NCBI GenBank assembly: GCA_900545345.1
Contig: UQYQ01000026.1
Coordinates: 1 to 26,033 of the forward strand
From: an uncultured Ruminococcus sp.
GTDB lineage: Bacteria > Bacillota > Clostridia > Oscillospirales > Ruminococcaceae
Length of the DNA stretch: 26,033 nt
Direction: 5' to 3'
Both the position numbers and the translations under genes were made by a program. Below the pieces are notes generated by a model that was given only the letters and a program-made list of their open reading frames with translations, was not told the DNA's origin and made no database searches. Of the stretch, positions 1 to 4,728 are shown in pieces; position 1 is the first letter of the stretch, and each line of letters opens with the position of its first letter.

Positions 1-366
1 TCTCCTAAGTCATCAAGCGAGGAGGATATGAAGAAATATCAAAAGGCTTTGGGCTTCTTCAAGTCACAGATTGAAGCGATTGAAAAATCAAACAATATCA
101 AAATCGACTGTGAAAACGACTGGGATATAAATATATTAAAGAACAAAAAAGTCGGTGGAGTATTTAATAAAAAGGAATATGACTTTAACGGCAATCACGG
201 ATTTTATGTTCAGTGTTACAAGCTTAAAGATGTGCAGTCAATTCGTGACGGTAAATTTGAAATACCACCGGATACATTGCTTAAAAAGGATAACAAAACA
301 ACAAGTGGTTTGAGTTCGGATGAGTTATCGGATTTTGTAATCGGTGACGAGGATGTACCGTTTTAA
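1..366 (+). CDS. DUF669-like phage protein, C-terminal part (5' end outside window)
   Basis: The reading frame is open from the first base, so the gene starts upstream. The ATG at 28 has GGAGG only 2 nt before it, too close for a normal start. The visible part has a pattern I associate with DUF669 proteins of phage recombination/replication modules: a short helical stretch, then 'KKVGGVF', 'EYDFNGNHGF' and 'RDGKFEIPPDTLL'. The chain ends in DEDVPF, like the acidic tip with which SSB proteins recruit partners, which suggests a single-strand-DNA or replisome-associated role. It overlaps the next ORF by one base. The DUF669 assignment is from remembered family pattern; a diverged SSB-like protein is the alternative. 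Confidence 0.65.
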   Translation, partial: SPKSSSEEDMKKYQKALGFFKSQIEAIEKSNNIKIDCENDWDINILKNKKVGGVFNKKEYDFNGNHGFYVQCYKLKDVQSIRDGKFEIPPDTLLKKDNKTTSGLSSDELSDFVIGDEDVPF

Positions 367-581
367 TGAAGTCAAAGGAAGCTGTAAACTGCTTGAATGA
401 TAAAGTTTTGTTCAGTAACCCTAAGCTTTACATGGAAAACAGGGAGTATATTCTGAGAGCGGTTATCTTGCGAAAAGATGAAGACGGATATTTCTATCAA
501 GCTGAAATACAAGACACTGCACAGCCTAAGTCAGTGATGATTTGCAGGCTTGAGGAAATAGAAAGAATTAAGGAGAATTAA
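366..581 (+). CDS. Small hypothetical phage protein, 71 aa
   Basis: I do not recognise this family. It starts on the ATG of a TAATG junction with the DUF669-like gene, so translation is probably coupled. The chain is mostly beta-prone in the middle ('ILRAVILRKDEDGYFYQAEIQD') and ends in a charged helix ('CRLEEIERIKEN'), which would fit a small single-domain fold. It has no signal peptide or membrane segment. It sits between recombination and replication-initiation genes and ends 1 nt before the next start, so it belongs to the same early operon. No function is proposed. Confidence 0.7.
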   Translation: MKSKEAVNCLNDKVLFSNPKLYMENREYILRAVILRKDEDGYFYQAEIQDTAQPKSVMICRLEEIERIKEN

Positions 582-582
582 A

Positions 583-1452
583 ATGGCTCGTCCAATAAAA
601 AATGGACTTAATTACTTTCCTTTTGATGTAGATTTCTTTTCTGACAGAAAAATTAAACGCTTAAAAGCGAGATATGGTACAGGTGGTATAACGGTATACG
701 TTTATCTGATTTGTGAGATATACCGCTCAGGGTACTATATTAAATACAATGATGATTTGATTTTGGATATATTGGATGAACTGAATATATCGGAAAATAC
801 TACAAGGCAGATAATAAACTTCTTACTTAGCCGGTCACTGTTTGATGACAAACTTGCTAAGTCGGACAAAGTGTTAACTGCTGAATCTATTCAACGACGT
901 TATCAAGAAGCAAAAAAAGGTTCGAAGCGTGAGATTGAAGTTGAAGCTAGGTACTGGCTTTTAAAAGCCGAAGACACCTATAGCTTTATTAAAGTATGCT
1001 TTAATGACGGTTTTTCCGAGAAAAACCATAGTAAATCCGAGAAAAACCATAGTTTTTCTGAGAATAACACTACAAAGGAAAGTAAAGTAAATAAAATTAA
1101 ATCAAAGTATATTAAAGGAGAGAAAGAGCCTGACGGCTTTGCACACACTTTCAAACCAGACAAGCAGATATATGGTGAGCATAAAAATGTATTTTTGACA
1201 GATGAAGAACTGGAAAAACTCAAAAATAAGATAAGTGATTATCAAGAGTACATAGAAAAACTTAGCAGATATATAGCAAGTAAAGGAGATTCATATAAAT
1301 CACATTATGCAACCATTCTTAACTGGTACAATCGGGATTTAAAAGAAGGCAAAATTAAAAAGAAATCGGAACACTCATTTGATTTAGATGAGTTTGAGGA
1401 GTTTACACTTCATAATGTACCCAATACGGTTAGAGGAGATAAACATGACTGA
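583..1452 (+). CDS. Replication initiator/replisome organizer (DUF4373, DnaD-like)
   Basis: 289 aa. The N-terminal 110 residues ('NYFPFDVDFFSDRKIKRLKARYGTGG', written here only in part: DVDFFSDRKI) match the Lin1244/Lin1753-type DUF4373 winged-helix domain of Firmicute phages, thought to bind the phage origin. The C-terminal part (about 205-262, with 'YATILNWYNRD') resembles the DnaD-like helicase-loading segment. Residues 144-164 are a tandem heptad, SEKNHS-type, repeated three times. The encoding DNA is a 21-bp iteron array, followed by a very AT-rich stretch, so the origin may lie inside the gene. The ribosome site AAGGAG is well placed before ATG 583. The 3' end overlaps the RusA gene by 8 nt. 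Confidence 0.8.
   Translation: MARPIKNGLNYFPFDVDFFSDRKIKRLKARYGTGGITVYVYLICEIYRSGYYIKYNDDLILDILDELNISENTTRQIINFLLSRSLFDDKLAKSDKVLTAESIQRRYQEAKKGSKREIEVEARYWLLKAEDTYSFIKVCFNDGFSEKNHSKSEKNHSFSENNTTKESKVNKIKSKYIKGEKEPDGFAHTFKPDKQIYGEHKNVFLTDEELEKLKNKISDYQEYIEKLSRYIASKGDSYKSHYATILNWYNRDLKEGKIKKKSEHSFDLDEFEEFTLHNVPNTVRGDKHD
1011..1073 (+). repeat. Three 21-bp tandem repeats inside the initiator gene; candidate origin iterons
   Basis: Units occupy 1011-1031, 1032-1052 and 1053-1073. Units 1 and 2 share their last 17 bases (CCGAGAAAAACCATAG plus a preceding T) and unit 3 is diverged. The period is 21 bp, two helical turns, and also seven codons. Immediately downstream, about 1074-1120 is almost all A and T, resembling a DNA-unwinding element. 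Iterons plus an AT-rich stretch inside the initiator gene is the lambda O/ori arrangement. The origin role is inferred. Confidence 0.6.
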
Positions 1453-1825
1453 TAACAAAATAAGCAAATGCATATACAACGGCAGACTGCCTAGCCTTAA
1501 TGAGTACATAAGCAAATTAAACGGCAATCGATATATGGCTAATTACTTTAAGCAGGCAGTGGAAAGAGACCTTGTTTGGACGATAAAAGAAGCTAAAATG
1601 AAACCGACAGACAAGCCTTGTATAGTCTATGTGGTTTATCATGAGCCTGACAGACGCAGAGATGTTGACAATATCTATTCGGCAAACAAATTTATACTTG
1701 ACGCACTCCGCAAGGCAGGAATAATCAAAAACGACAGTCAGAAATATGTAAAAGATGTTATCGACACCTACATAACGGACGGGCAAAGCCAAGTGGATAT
1801 TATCATTGAAGAACGGGAGGATTAA
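1445..1825 (+). CDS. RusA-family Holliday junction resolvase
   Basis: 126 aa. The chain carries the RusA signature: 'RRRDVDN' at 70-76 (acidic D73 and D75), 'KFILDALRKAGIIKND' at 82-97 with D86 and D97, and a closing beta strand 'SQVDIIIEE'. In RusA enzymes such aspartates bind Mg2+ and cut four-way junctions, here probably resolving replication or recombination intermediates before packaging. The frame stays open upstream to 1388, but ATG 1445 follows AGAGGAG at good spacing and matches family length, so I use it. It overlaps the initiator gene by 8 nt and the next gene starts right after its stop. Confidence 0.85.
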   Translation: MTDNKISKCIYNGRLPSLNEYISKLNGNRYMANYFKQAVERDLVWTIKEAKMKPTDKPCIVYVVYHEPDRRRDVDNIYSANKFILDALRKAGIIKNDSQKYVKDVIDTYITDGQSQVDIIIEERED

Positions 1826-2086
1826 ATGGAACTGGAATATACGCAAACACAATGCCACTTCATGAAAAACGGAGAGTGCATTGCACTTGAAACAACGGAC
1901 TGTGTGAACTGCAAGTTCGGCAAGACAACAAAGCAGTATAACAAAGAAAACGATAACTCAATAAGGCGGTGCAGAGAAAAGGGGTTGTGTGTTACATGCA
2001 AATACAGAAAGCATAAATGCCATTTGAGCACTGAAAATCCTAAGGTATCAAGATTTTTAGGTGGAGTGTGGGGTTTGCCCCTATAG
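1826..2086 (+). CDS. Cys-rich small phage protein, 86 aa
   Basis: Function unknown. Eight cysteines at 10, 18, 26, 29, 49, 55, 58 and 65 include two C-x2-C pairs (26/29 and 55/58), so one or two zinc sites are likely. The last 20 residues are neutral or hydrophobic and Cys-free. It starts directly on the base after the RusA stop, with GGGAGG just upstream. Its place in the early operon suggests a nucleic-acid-binding or host-modulating role, but nothing in the sequence decides this. Confidence 0.75.
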   Translation: MELEYTQTQCHFMKNGECIALETTDCVNCKFGKTTKQYNKENDNSIRRCREKGLCVTCKYRKHKCHLSTENPKVSRFLGGVWGLPL

Positions 2087-2111
2087 ATTTTGACGGAGAG
2101 GAGGACTAAAA

Positions 2112-2321
2112 ATGAACGCTAAGAAATGTGATAGGTGTGGGGAGATTTACGGAGAAATGAATAAAAAAGGGTTTGTTGAATACATGCAACTTGTTAGCAT
2201 AGATGCTCTGCGTGACAACAAAATATCGAGAACATATGACCTCTGCCCTAAGTGTAACGATGAATTGCAAGAATGGTTAATGAAAGGAATGAAGACAAAT
2301 GGATACCGAATCAATGTTTAA
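2112..2321 (+). CDS. Small zinc-ribbon-like protein, 69 aa
   Basis: Two C-x2-C knuckles, C6/C9 ('CDRCGE') and C45/C48 ('CPKCND'), frame a 35-residue segment, which is the layout of a zinc ribbon. The rest is charged. GAGGAGG at 2096-2102 lies before ATG 2112. Such small ribbon proteins are common between the recombination and late-regulator genes of Firmicute phages and mostly have no assigned role. A DNA- or RNA-polymerase-binding function is possible but not shown. Confidence 0.75.
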   Translation: MNAKKCDRCGEIYGEMNKKGFVEYMQLVSIDALRDNKISRTYDLCPKCNDELQEWLMKGMKTNGYRINV

Positions 2322-2373
2322 ATTATACATGGAAGTCTTAAAACAGCAGGAGGAAAAGAAAAATGTTAATTAA
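2299..2373 (+). CDS. Possible 24-aa overlapping ORF
   Basis: ATG 2299 opens a 24-codon frame ending at TAA 2371-2373. It overlaps the end of the zinc-ribbon gene by 23 nt and the start of the next gene by 11 nt. The predicted peptide is a charged helix rich in Glu, Lys and Gln. The only upstream purine-rich sequence is weak (AAAGGA about 13 nt away), so it would depend on coupled translation. It may equally be a chance frame bridging two genes. Confidence 0.3.
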   Translation: MDTESMFKLYMEVLKQQEEKKNVN

Positions 2374-2548
2374 ATCACATCAGGAAATGCAGAACGAAAT
2401 TGATATGCTGCGAGGCAATATAAATCGAATGTGTGTTGCAGACAGCATACAGGAAGTTTTTGCACAATATGAATGGGCAAGAAAAAGACTAGAGGATATT
2501 TTCAATTACAACATATCAAGGCTCGAAAGGAATAAACGAAATGACTGA
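2363..2548 (+). CDS. Small helical hypothetical protein, 61 aa
   Basis: Unknown family. The 61 residues are predicted almost entirely helical with heptad-like hydrophobics ('MQNEIDMLRGNINRM', 'EWARKRLEDIFNYNISRLE'), so a coiled-coil or helical hairpin is likely. AGGAGG at 2349-2354 gives an ATG spacing of about 8 nt, so the start is secure. The 3' end overlaps the next gene by 8 nt. Probably cytoplasmic. Confidence 0.7.
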   Translation: MLIKSHQEMQNEIDMLRGNINRMCVADSIQEVFAQYEWARKRLEDIFNYNISRLERNKRND

Positions 2549-2972
2549 CTTTATACAAATCAACGGAAAGAAAATACCACTAACCAATGAGCAAGTGCAG
2601 CAGATAAAAAGTGCAGGGATCGTAAAGGATAATCCGTTTGAAAGAGAGAAAGAAAGCAGTTATTTTTATATCAATAATTTTGGTGTGTTAGGTACAACCA
2701 TAGAAGCTCAAGATAAGGGTGACGATGAACGCTACTTGATAGCCAACTACTGCACCGACAGAAAGCTCATGGAACCAAGAGCCCTGCACGAAACACTAAA
2801 CAGACTATTATGGCGGTTTAGCATGACGCATGGCGGTGATGAGATTAATTGGGGTGCAAATATATATAACTATCGCATATATTACAATCACGATAATAAT
2901 AAATTTGAAGTTGAGTGTAATATTTATTGGCAAGGGAATGATTGTTACTTCAAGGATATCGAAACCGCCTAA
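2541..2972 (+). CDS. Conserved phage hypothetical protein, apparently truncated by in-frame TAA (143 aa)
   Basis: The chain resembles a hypothetical family of Clostridia phages: 'NPFERE', 'YFYINNFG', 'ANYCTDRKLMEPRALHETLN' (shown here in part) and 'LLWRFS'. Function unknown. The frame stops at TAA 2970-2972, but the same frame continues for 19 codons to 3032 with 'QAIKEIVKPFMKQHPEFVW', which looks like the normal C-terminus of such proteins. The stop therefore seems to be a nonsense change, by one base from a codon such as TAT. The start ATG 2541 overlaps the preceding gene, with GAAAGGAA upstream. The shortened protein may be inactive, or the TAA may be a sequencing error. Confidence 0.65.
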   Translation: MTDFIQINGKKIPLTNEQVQQIKSAGIVKDNPFEREKESSYFYINNFGVLGTTIEAQDKGDDERYLIANYCTDRKLMEPRALHETLNRLLWRFSMTHGGDEINWGANIYNYRIYYNHDNNKFEVECNIYWQGNDCYFKDIETA

Positions 2973-3032
2973 CAAGCCATCAAAGAAATCGTAAAACCGT
3001 TTATGAAACAGCATCCTGAGTTTGTGTGGTAA
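2973..3032 (+). pseudogene. Detached 3' remnant of the preceding gene (19 codons after the TAA)
   Basis: In the same frame as 2541-2972, directly after its stop, the 19 codons read as a coherent protein end and close with TAA 3030-3032. There is no separate ribosome site or start at 2973. It is expressed only if the upstream stop is read through or is a sequence error. Confidence 0.6.
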
Positions 3033-3117
3033 ACATATACAGACTTAGAAATGAAGTCAAACAGAAGTTAAAATACAGTTAAACAAAACATAACACATAG
3101 TCAAGAAAGGAGATTTT

Positions 3118-3528
3118 ATGATGATAGCGGAACTTAGGGCATACAGAGATAATATTGAAGAACTTGAATCTATACTGCTTCAACTTAATGAATTGGAGGT
3201 TGTAACTGCAACTCAAGGTTCAGCAGGACCTCCTAGTTATGGAAAGGTAACACGTAAAGAACATGGAAATACATACGATAGCGAGACTATTAATCTTTTC
3301 AATAGACAGGCATATTTGGAAAATCAGAATAATAAAATAAAGCGTTTTATATTTTCTATTCCTAAGAAACGTTTTAGGAAGGCACTTGTATATTATTGCT
3401 TAAACTTAGATGTAGTAGATCCTAACTGGCAAGAAACAGCAGAAGCCATAAAAGATAAATCAGATGGAGAGGCATTGAGAAAAGCAACGGATAGATATTT
3501 GAAAAAAATTTTTAAAAGTGTCCGCTAA
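3118..3528 (+). CDS. Sigma-like phage late regulator (ArpU/RinA/DUF1492-like)
   Basis: 136 aa. An N-terminal helix (3-28), a middle segment with 'SAGPPSYGKVTRKEHGNTYD', then a C-terminal helical region with 'IPKKRFRKALVYYCLNL' and 'NWQETAEAIKDKSDGEALRKA' (in two parts), which reads like a sigma-region-4 helix-turn-helix. This architecture and its place just before the terminase genes fit the ArpU/RinA-type activators of late transcription in Gram-positive phages. AAAGGAG lies 6 nt before ATG 3118; ATG 3121 is an alternative. The last codons overlap the first unit of a 10-bp TGTCC repeat array, a plausible binding site for this protein. The regulatory role is inferred from pattern and position. 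Confidence 0.7.
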   Translation: MMIAELRAYRDNIEELESILLQLNELEVVTATQGSAGPPSYGKVTRKEHGNTYDSETINLFNRQAYLENQNNKIKRFIFSIPKKRFRKALVYYCLNLDVVDPNWQETAEAIKDKSDGEALRKATDRYLKKIFKSVR

Positions 3529-3558
3529 TGTCCGCCGATGTCCTTGAATGTCCGTTTT
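3519..3558 (+). repeat. Four 10-bp-phased TGTCC repeats
   Basis: TGTCC starts at 3519, 3529, 3539 and 3549; three copies read TGTCCG. The exact 10-bp period puts all copies on one helix face, as expected for a cooperative protein-binding site. The first unit spans the stop of the sigma-like regulator gene. Possible binders are that regulator or the small terminase. Confidence 0.65.
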
Positions 3559-3578
3559 TAGTGTGATAAAATTATAAT
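3549..3578 (+). promoter_or_regulatory. Putative activator-dependent late promoter
   Basis: A perfect TATAAT at 3573-3578 has no consensus -35 box. The last TGTCCG repeat (3549-3554) lies 18 bp upstream, exactly where a -35 box would be. This suggests that a protein bound to the repeats replaces -35 recognition. Transcription would enter the tRNA and the genes downstream. Confidence 0.4.
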
Positions 3579-3627
3579 GAGGAAAGTATAAATCCACATA
3601 TTTTATACCTCAAATTTTGAAAAGCTA

Positions 3628-3656
3628 GCGGTCTATCTGCCAACTAAATAGACCGC
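3628..3656. other. Hairpin upstream of the tRNA
   Basis: Perfect 9-bp inverted repeat GCGGTCTAT (3628-3636) and ATAGACCGC (3648-3656) with an 11-nt loop. No T-run follows, so it is not a standard terminator. It lies 5 nt before the tRNA and might guide processing of the transcript. Confidence 0.45.
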
Positions 3657-3661
3657 AACAT

Positions 3662-3734
3662 TGCAGAATAGAGCAGCGGTCAGCTCGCCTGCCTCATAAG
3701 CAGGAGGTCACAAGTTCAAATCTTGTTTCTGCAA
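3662..3734 (+). tRNA. tRNA-Met (anticodon CAT)
   Basis: A full cloverleaf can be drawn. The acceptor stem is TGCAGAA (3662-3668) with TTCTGCA (3727-3733), all seven pairs, and the discriminator is A3734. The D stem is GAGC/GCTC, the anticodon stem CCTGC/GCAGG with loop CTCATAA, and the T stem ACAAG/CTTGT with loop TTCAAAT. CCA is not encoded. The anticodon stem lacks the GGG/CCC of initiators, so this is an elongator Met tRNA or possibly a lysidine-modified Ile tRNA. Phage tRNA-Met genes just before terminase are common in Firmicute phages. Confidence 0.93.
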
Positions 3735-3776
3735 CTAGCCGAAAGGCAGTTTAGTTATATTCATATTTTTTCTTGA

Positions 3777-3810
3777 TCACCACCTGAGCACAGCAGTACT
3801 CAGATGGTGA
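3777..3810. other. Hairpin downstream of the tRNA
   Basis: Arms TCACCACCTGAG (3777-3788) and CTCAGATGGTGA (3799-3810) pair over 12 positions with one mismatch, with a 10-nt loop. The following bases are mixed A/T without a T-run, so termination is doubtful. Processing of the tRNA transcript or a remnant of a mobile-element end are alternatives. Confidence 0.4.
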
Positions 3811-3835
3811 ATTATATAATTTATGTTAAAAGGGC

Positions 3836-3865
3836 TTGACAAATTTAATTGTTTTATGTTATAAT
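3836..3865 (+). promoter_or_regulatory. Strong sigma-A-type promoter, + strand
   Basis: TTGACA at 3836-3841 and TATAAT at 3860-3865, both perfect, separated by 18 bp. A transcript would begin near 3872. No convincing + strand gene with a ribosome site follows before 4729, so the product is probably a short untranslated RNA running toward the hairpins at 3947-4026 and toward the 3' end of the convergent minus-strand gene. Confidence 0.65.
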
Positions 3866-3946
3866 TGTCACGCATTCGAAAACGGACAAGCTATTGATAC
3901 ATCAATATGTATCCTTTTATGTCATTTTTCGATATTTATTTTACAC

Positions 3947-3994
3947 TTAGTTTGAATAAAATATTATTATAACAATGTATTTTATTCAAACTAA
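3947..3994. repeat. Perfect 17-bp inverted repeat
   Basis: TTAGTTTGAATAAAATA (3947-3963) and its exact complement (3978-3994) flank a 14-nt loop. The stem is AT-rich. It directly adjoins the next hairpin (3996-4026), so either strand's transcript would fold into two consecutive stems. Confidence 0.7.
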
Positions 3995-3995
3995 A

Positions 3996-4026
3996 ATACG
4001 CCACCAACTTTAAAGTGGTGACGCAT
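3996..4026 (-). terminator. Hairpin terminator for the minus-strand cassette
   Basis: Arms 3996-4006 and 4016-4026 form an 11-bp stem with two G-U pairs and a 9-nt loop. On the minus strand the stem is followed by TTTTAGTTT. It lies 14 nt beyond the stop of the 60-aa ORF. In + direction no T-run follows, so termination there would be weak. Confidence 0.5.
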
Positions 4027-4040
4027 TTCAGTTGTGACGG

Positions 4041-4223
4041 TTACTGTTCGTTTAAAATTTGTAAAATCGCAGAAAAAAGAACAGCAACGTCGCTAAAGTC
4101 AAATTCAGCTCCACGTATTAAAGCAGCCATAACCATAAGGAGTAATGCTAGTGCTAGTAGCATTTTATTTGGTTGATTTGGAGAACGGGAGCTGTTTTGA
4201 CTTTTTGAATCTGGATATAACAT
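4041..4223 (-). CDS. Single-membrane-span small protein, 60 aa; candidate type I toxin
   Basis: I do not recognise the sequence. Residues 1-20 are polar and mildly basic (Ser, Asn, Pro, Lys), residues 21-38 (MLLALALLLMVMAALIRG) form a membrane helix, and 39-60 are an acidic turn followed by an amphipathic or hydrophobic helix ending in NEQ. The start is well supported: on the minus strand AAAGGAGG (4231-4238) stands 7 nt before the ATG. It is read against all phage genes, from a consensus promoter at 4433-4461, after a 19-aa ORF and a hairpin. Length and single span resemble Firmicute prophage toxins such as TxpA. A small holin-like or exclusion protein are alternatives. Confidence 0.65.
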   Translation of the reverse strand: MLYPDSKSQNSSRSPNQPNKMLLALALLLMVMAALIRGAEFDFSDVAVLFSAILQILNEQ

Positions 4224-4246
4224 ATCAAGTCCTCCTTTATTATATT

Positions 4247-4291
4247 AAAAAAGAGCTTTCTGCGAACGATATTTCATCAACAGAAAGCCCT
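4247..4291 (-). terminator. Rho-independent terminator/attenuator between the 19-aa and 60-aa ORFs
   Basis: On the minus strand the arms 4281-4291 and 4252-4262 form an 11-bp stem with one G-U pair and an 18-nt loop, followed by a T6 run (plus-strand A 4247-4252). Transcripts from the 4433-4461 promoter must pass it to reach the 60-aa gene, so it may act as an attenuator. Confidence 0.7.
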
Positions 4292-4313
4292 ATCAAACGA
4301 GTAAAAACTCAGA

Positions 4314-4373
4314 TTAATACGGCAACAAATGATTAATAGGCTTACCTGAAGAAAGCATATAATTTTTTTTCAT
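4314..4373 (-). CDS. 19-aa peptide ORF (possible leader peptide)
   Basis: The minus-strand ATG at 4373-4371 follows AGGAG (plus CTCCT 4383-4387) with 9-nt spacing. It encodes MKKNYMLSSGKPINHLLPY and stops at TAA (plus TTA 4314-4316). It is the first frame behind a consensus promoter and lies just before a terminator hairpin, the position of a leader peptide in an attenuator. There is no run of one amino acid that would name a regulating tRNA. It could instead be a free peptide or signal. Confidence 0.5.
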   Translation of the reverse strand: MKKNYMLSSGKPINHLLPY

Positions 4374-4432
4374 TATAATTCACTCCTAATAAATGGGAAA
4401 CTGATTGCTATAAATTGTAATTATCTATTTTA

Positions 4433-4461
4433 ATTATAACCCTAAACAGAAGAAATGTCAA
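4433..4461 (-). promoter_or_regulatory. Consensus sigma-A promoter, minus strand
   Basis: Read on the minus strand, TTGACA (plus 4456-4461) and TATAAT (plus 4433-4438) are both perfect with a 17-bp spacer. The start would be near 4426, about 50 nt before the 19-aa ORF. This is the strongest promoter by sequence in the window. Confidence 0.85.
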
Positions 4462-4574
4462 GCATTTACTAATGTTCTTTTTGATGAATTTTGCTTCTCA
4501 TAATTGTATACATTCAACAATGTAAAGATTTAACACTTCACAATTTAACACAAGTGATGTTATTTTTATAATAA

Positions 4575-4610
4575 AAACCAAAGACATCTCCCGCGAGGTG
4601 TCTTTTTATT
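4575..4610. terminator. Bidirectional rho-independent terminator
   Basis: AAAGACATCTC (4580-4590) pairs with GAGGTGTCTTT (4595-4605) through an 11-bp stem with one G-U pair and a CCGC loop. TTTTTATT follows on +, and the minus strand continues GGTTTTTATT. It separates the minus-strand cassette from the membrane-protein gene at 4729. Confidence 0.8.
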
Positions 4611-4670
4611 ATGCAAATTTAAGCGGCTATTATTGAATGAGAGCAACTCAATACAATTTGGTATATAATG

Positions 4671-4699
4671 TTGTTTTATAGTAGATTTTGTGATATCAT
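4671..4699 (+). promoter_or_regulatory. Possible promoter for the membrane-protein gene
   Basis: TTGTTT (4671-4676) and TATCAT (4694-4699) with a 17-bp spacer. A perfect TATAAT also sits at 4664-4669 without a -35 box. The gene needs its own promoter because the terminator at 4575-4610 lies upstream, but the exact site is uncertain. Confidence 0.3.
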
Positions 4700-4728
4700 A
4701 TAAAAAAATAATATTATAAGGAGTTCGT

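Larger units (their letters stand above)
3872..4030 (+). ncRNA. Candidate short RNA from the 3836 promoter (possible antitoxin RNA)
   Basis: Inferred only: a consensus promoter, no ORF with a ribosome site, and strong hairpin structure at 3947-4026 where the transcript could end. It would be complementary to the 3' untranslated part of the minus-strand 60-aa gene, as in txpA/RatA and bsrG/SR4 type I systems. Both ends are estimates, and the + strand has no clean T-run after the last hairpin. Confidence 0.35.

Noticed and set aside
1011..1073. CRISPR array
   Set aside because: The 21-bp units are contiguous with no spacers and are in frame within a coding sequence.
3662..3734. Initiator tRNA-fMet
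   Set aside because: The anticodon stem has no GGG/CCC pairs and the acceptor end has a normal 1-72 pair.
3907..3972. A 21-aa hydrophobic ORF on + inside the putative short RNA
   Set aside because: It has no ribosome site and overlaps the inverted repeat. Hydrophobicity follows from T-rich DNA.
4145..4336. A 63-aa + strand ORF opposite the minus cassette
   Set aside because: No ribosome site, and the minus strand here has promoter, ribosome sites and terminators that explain the region better.
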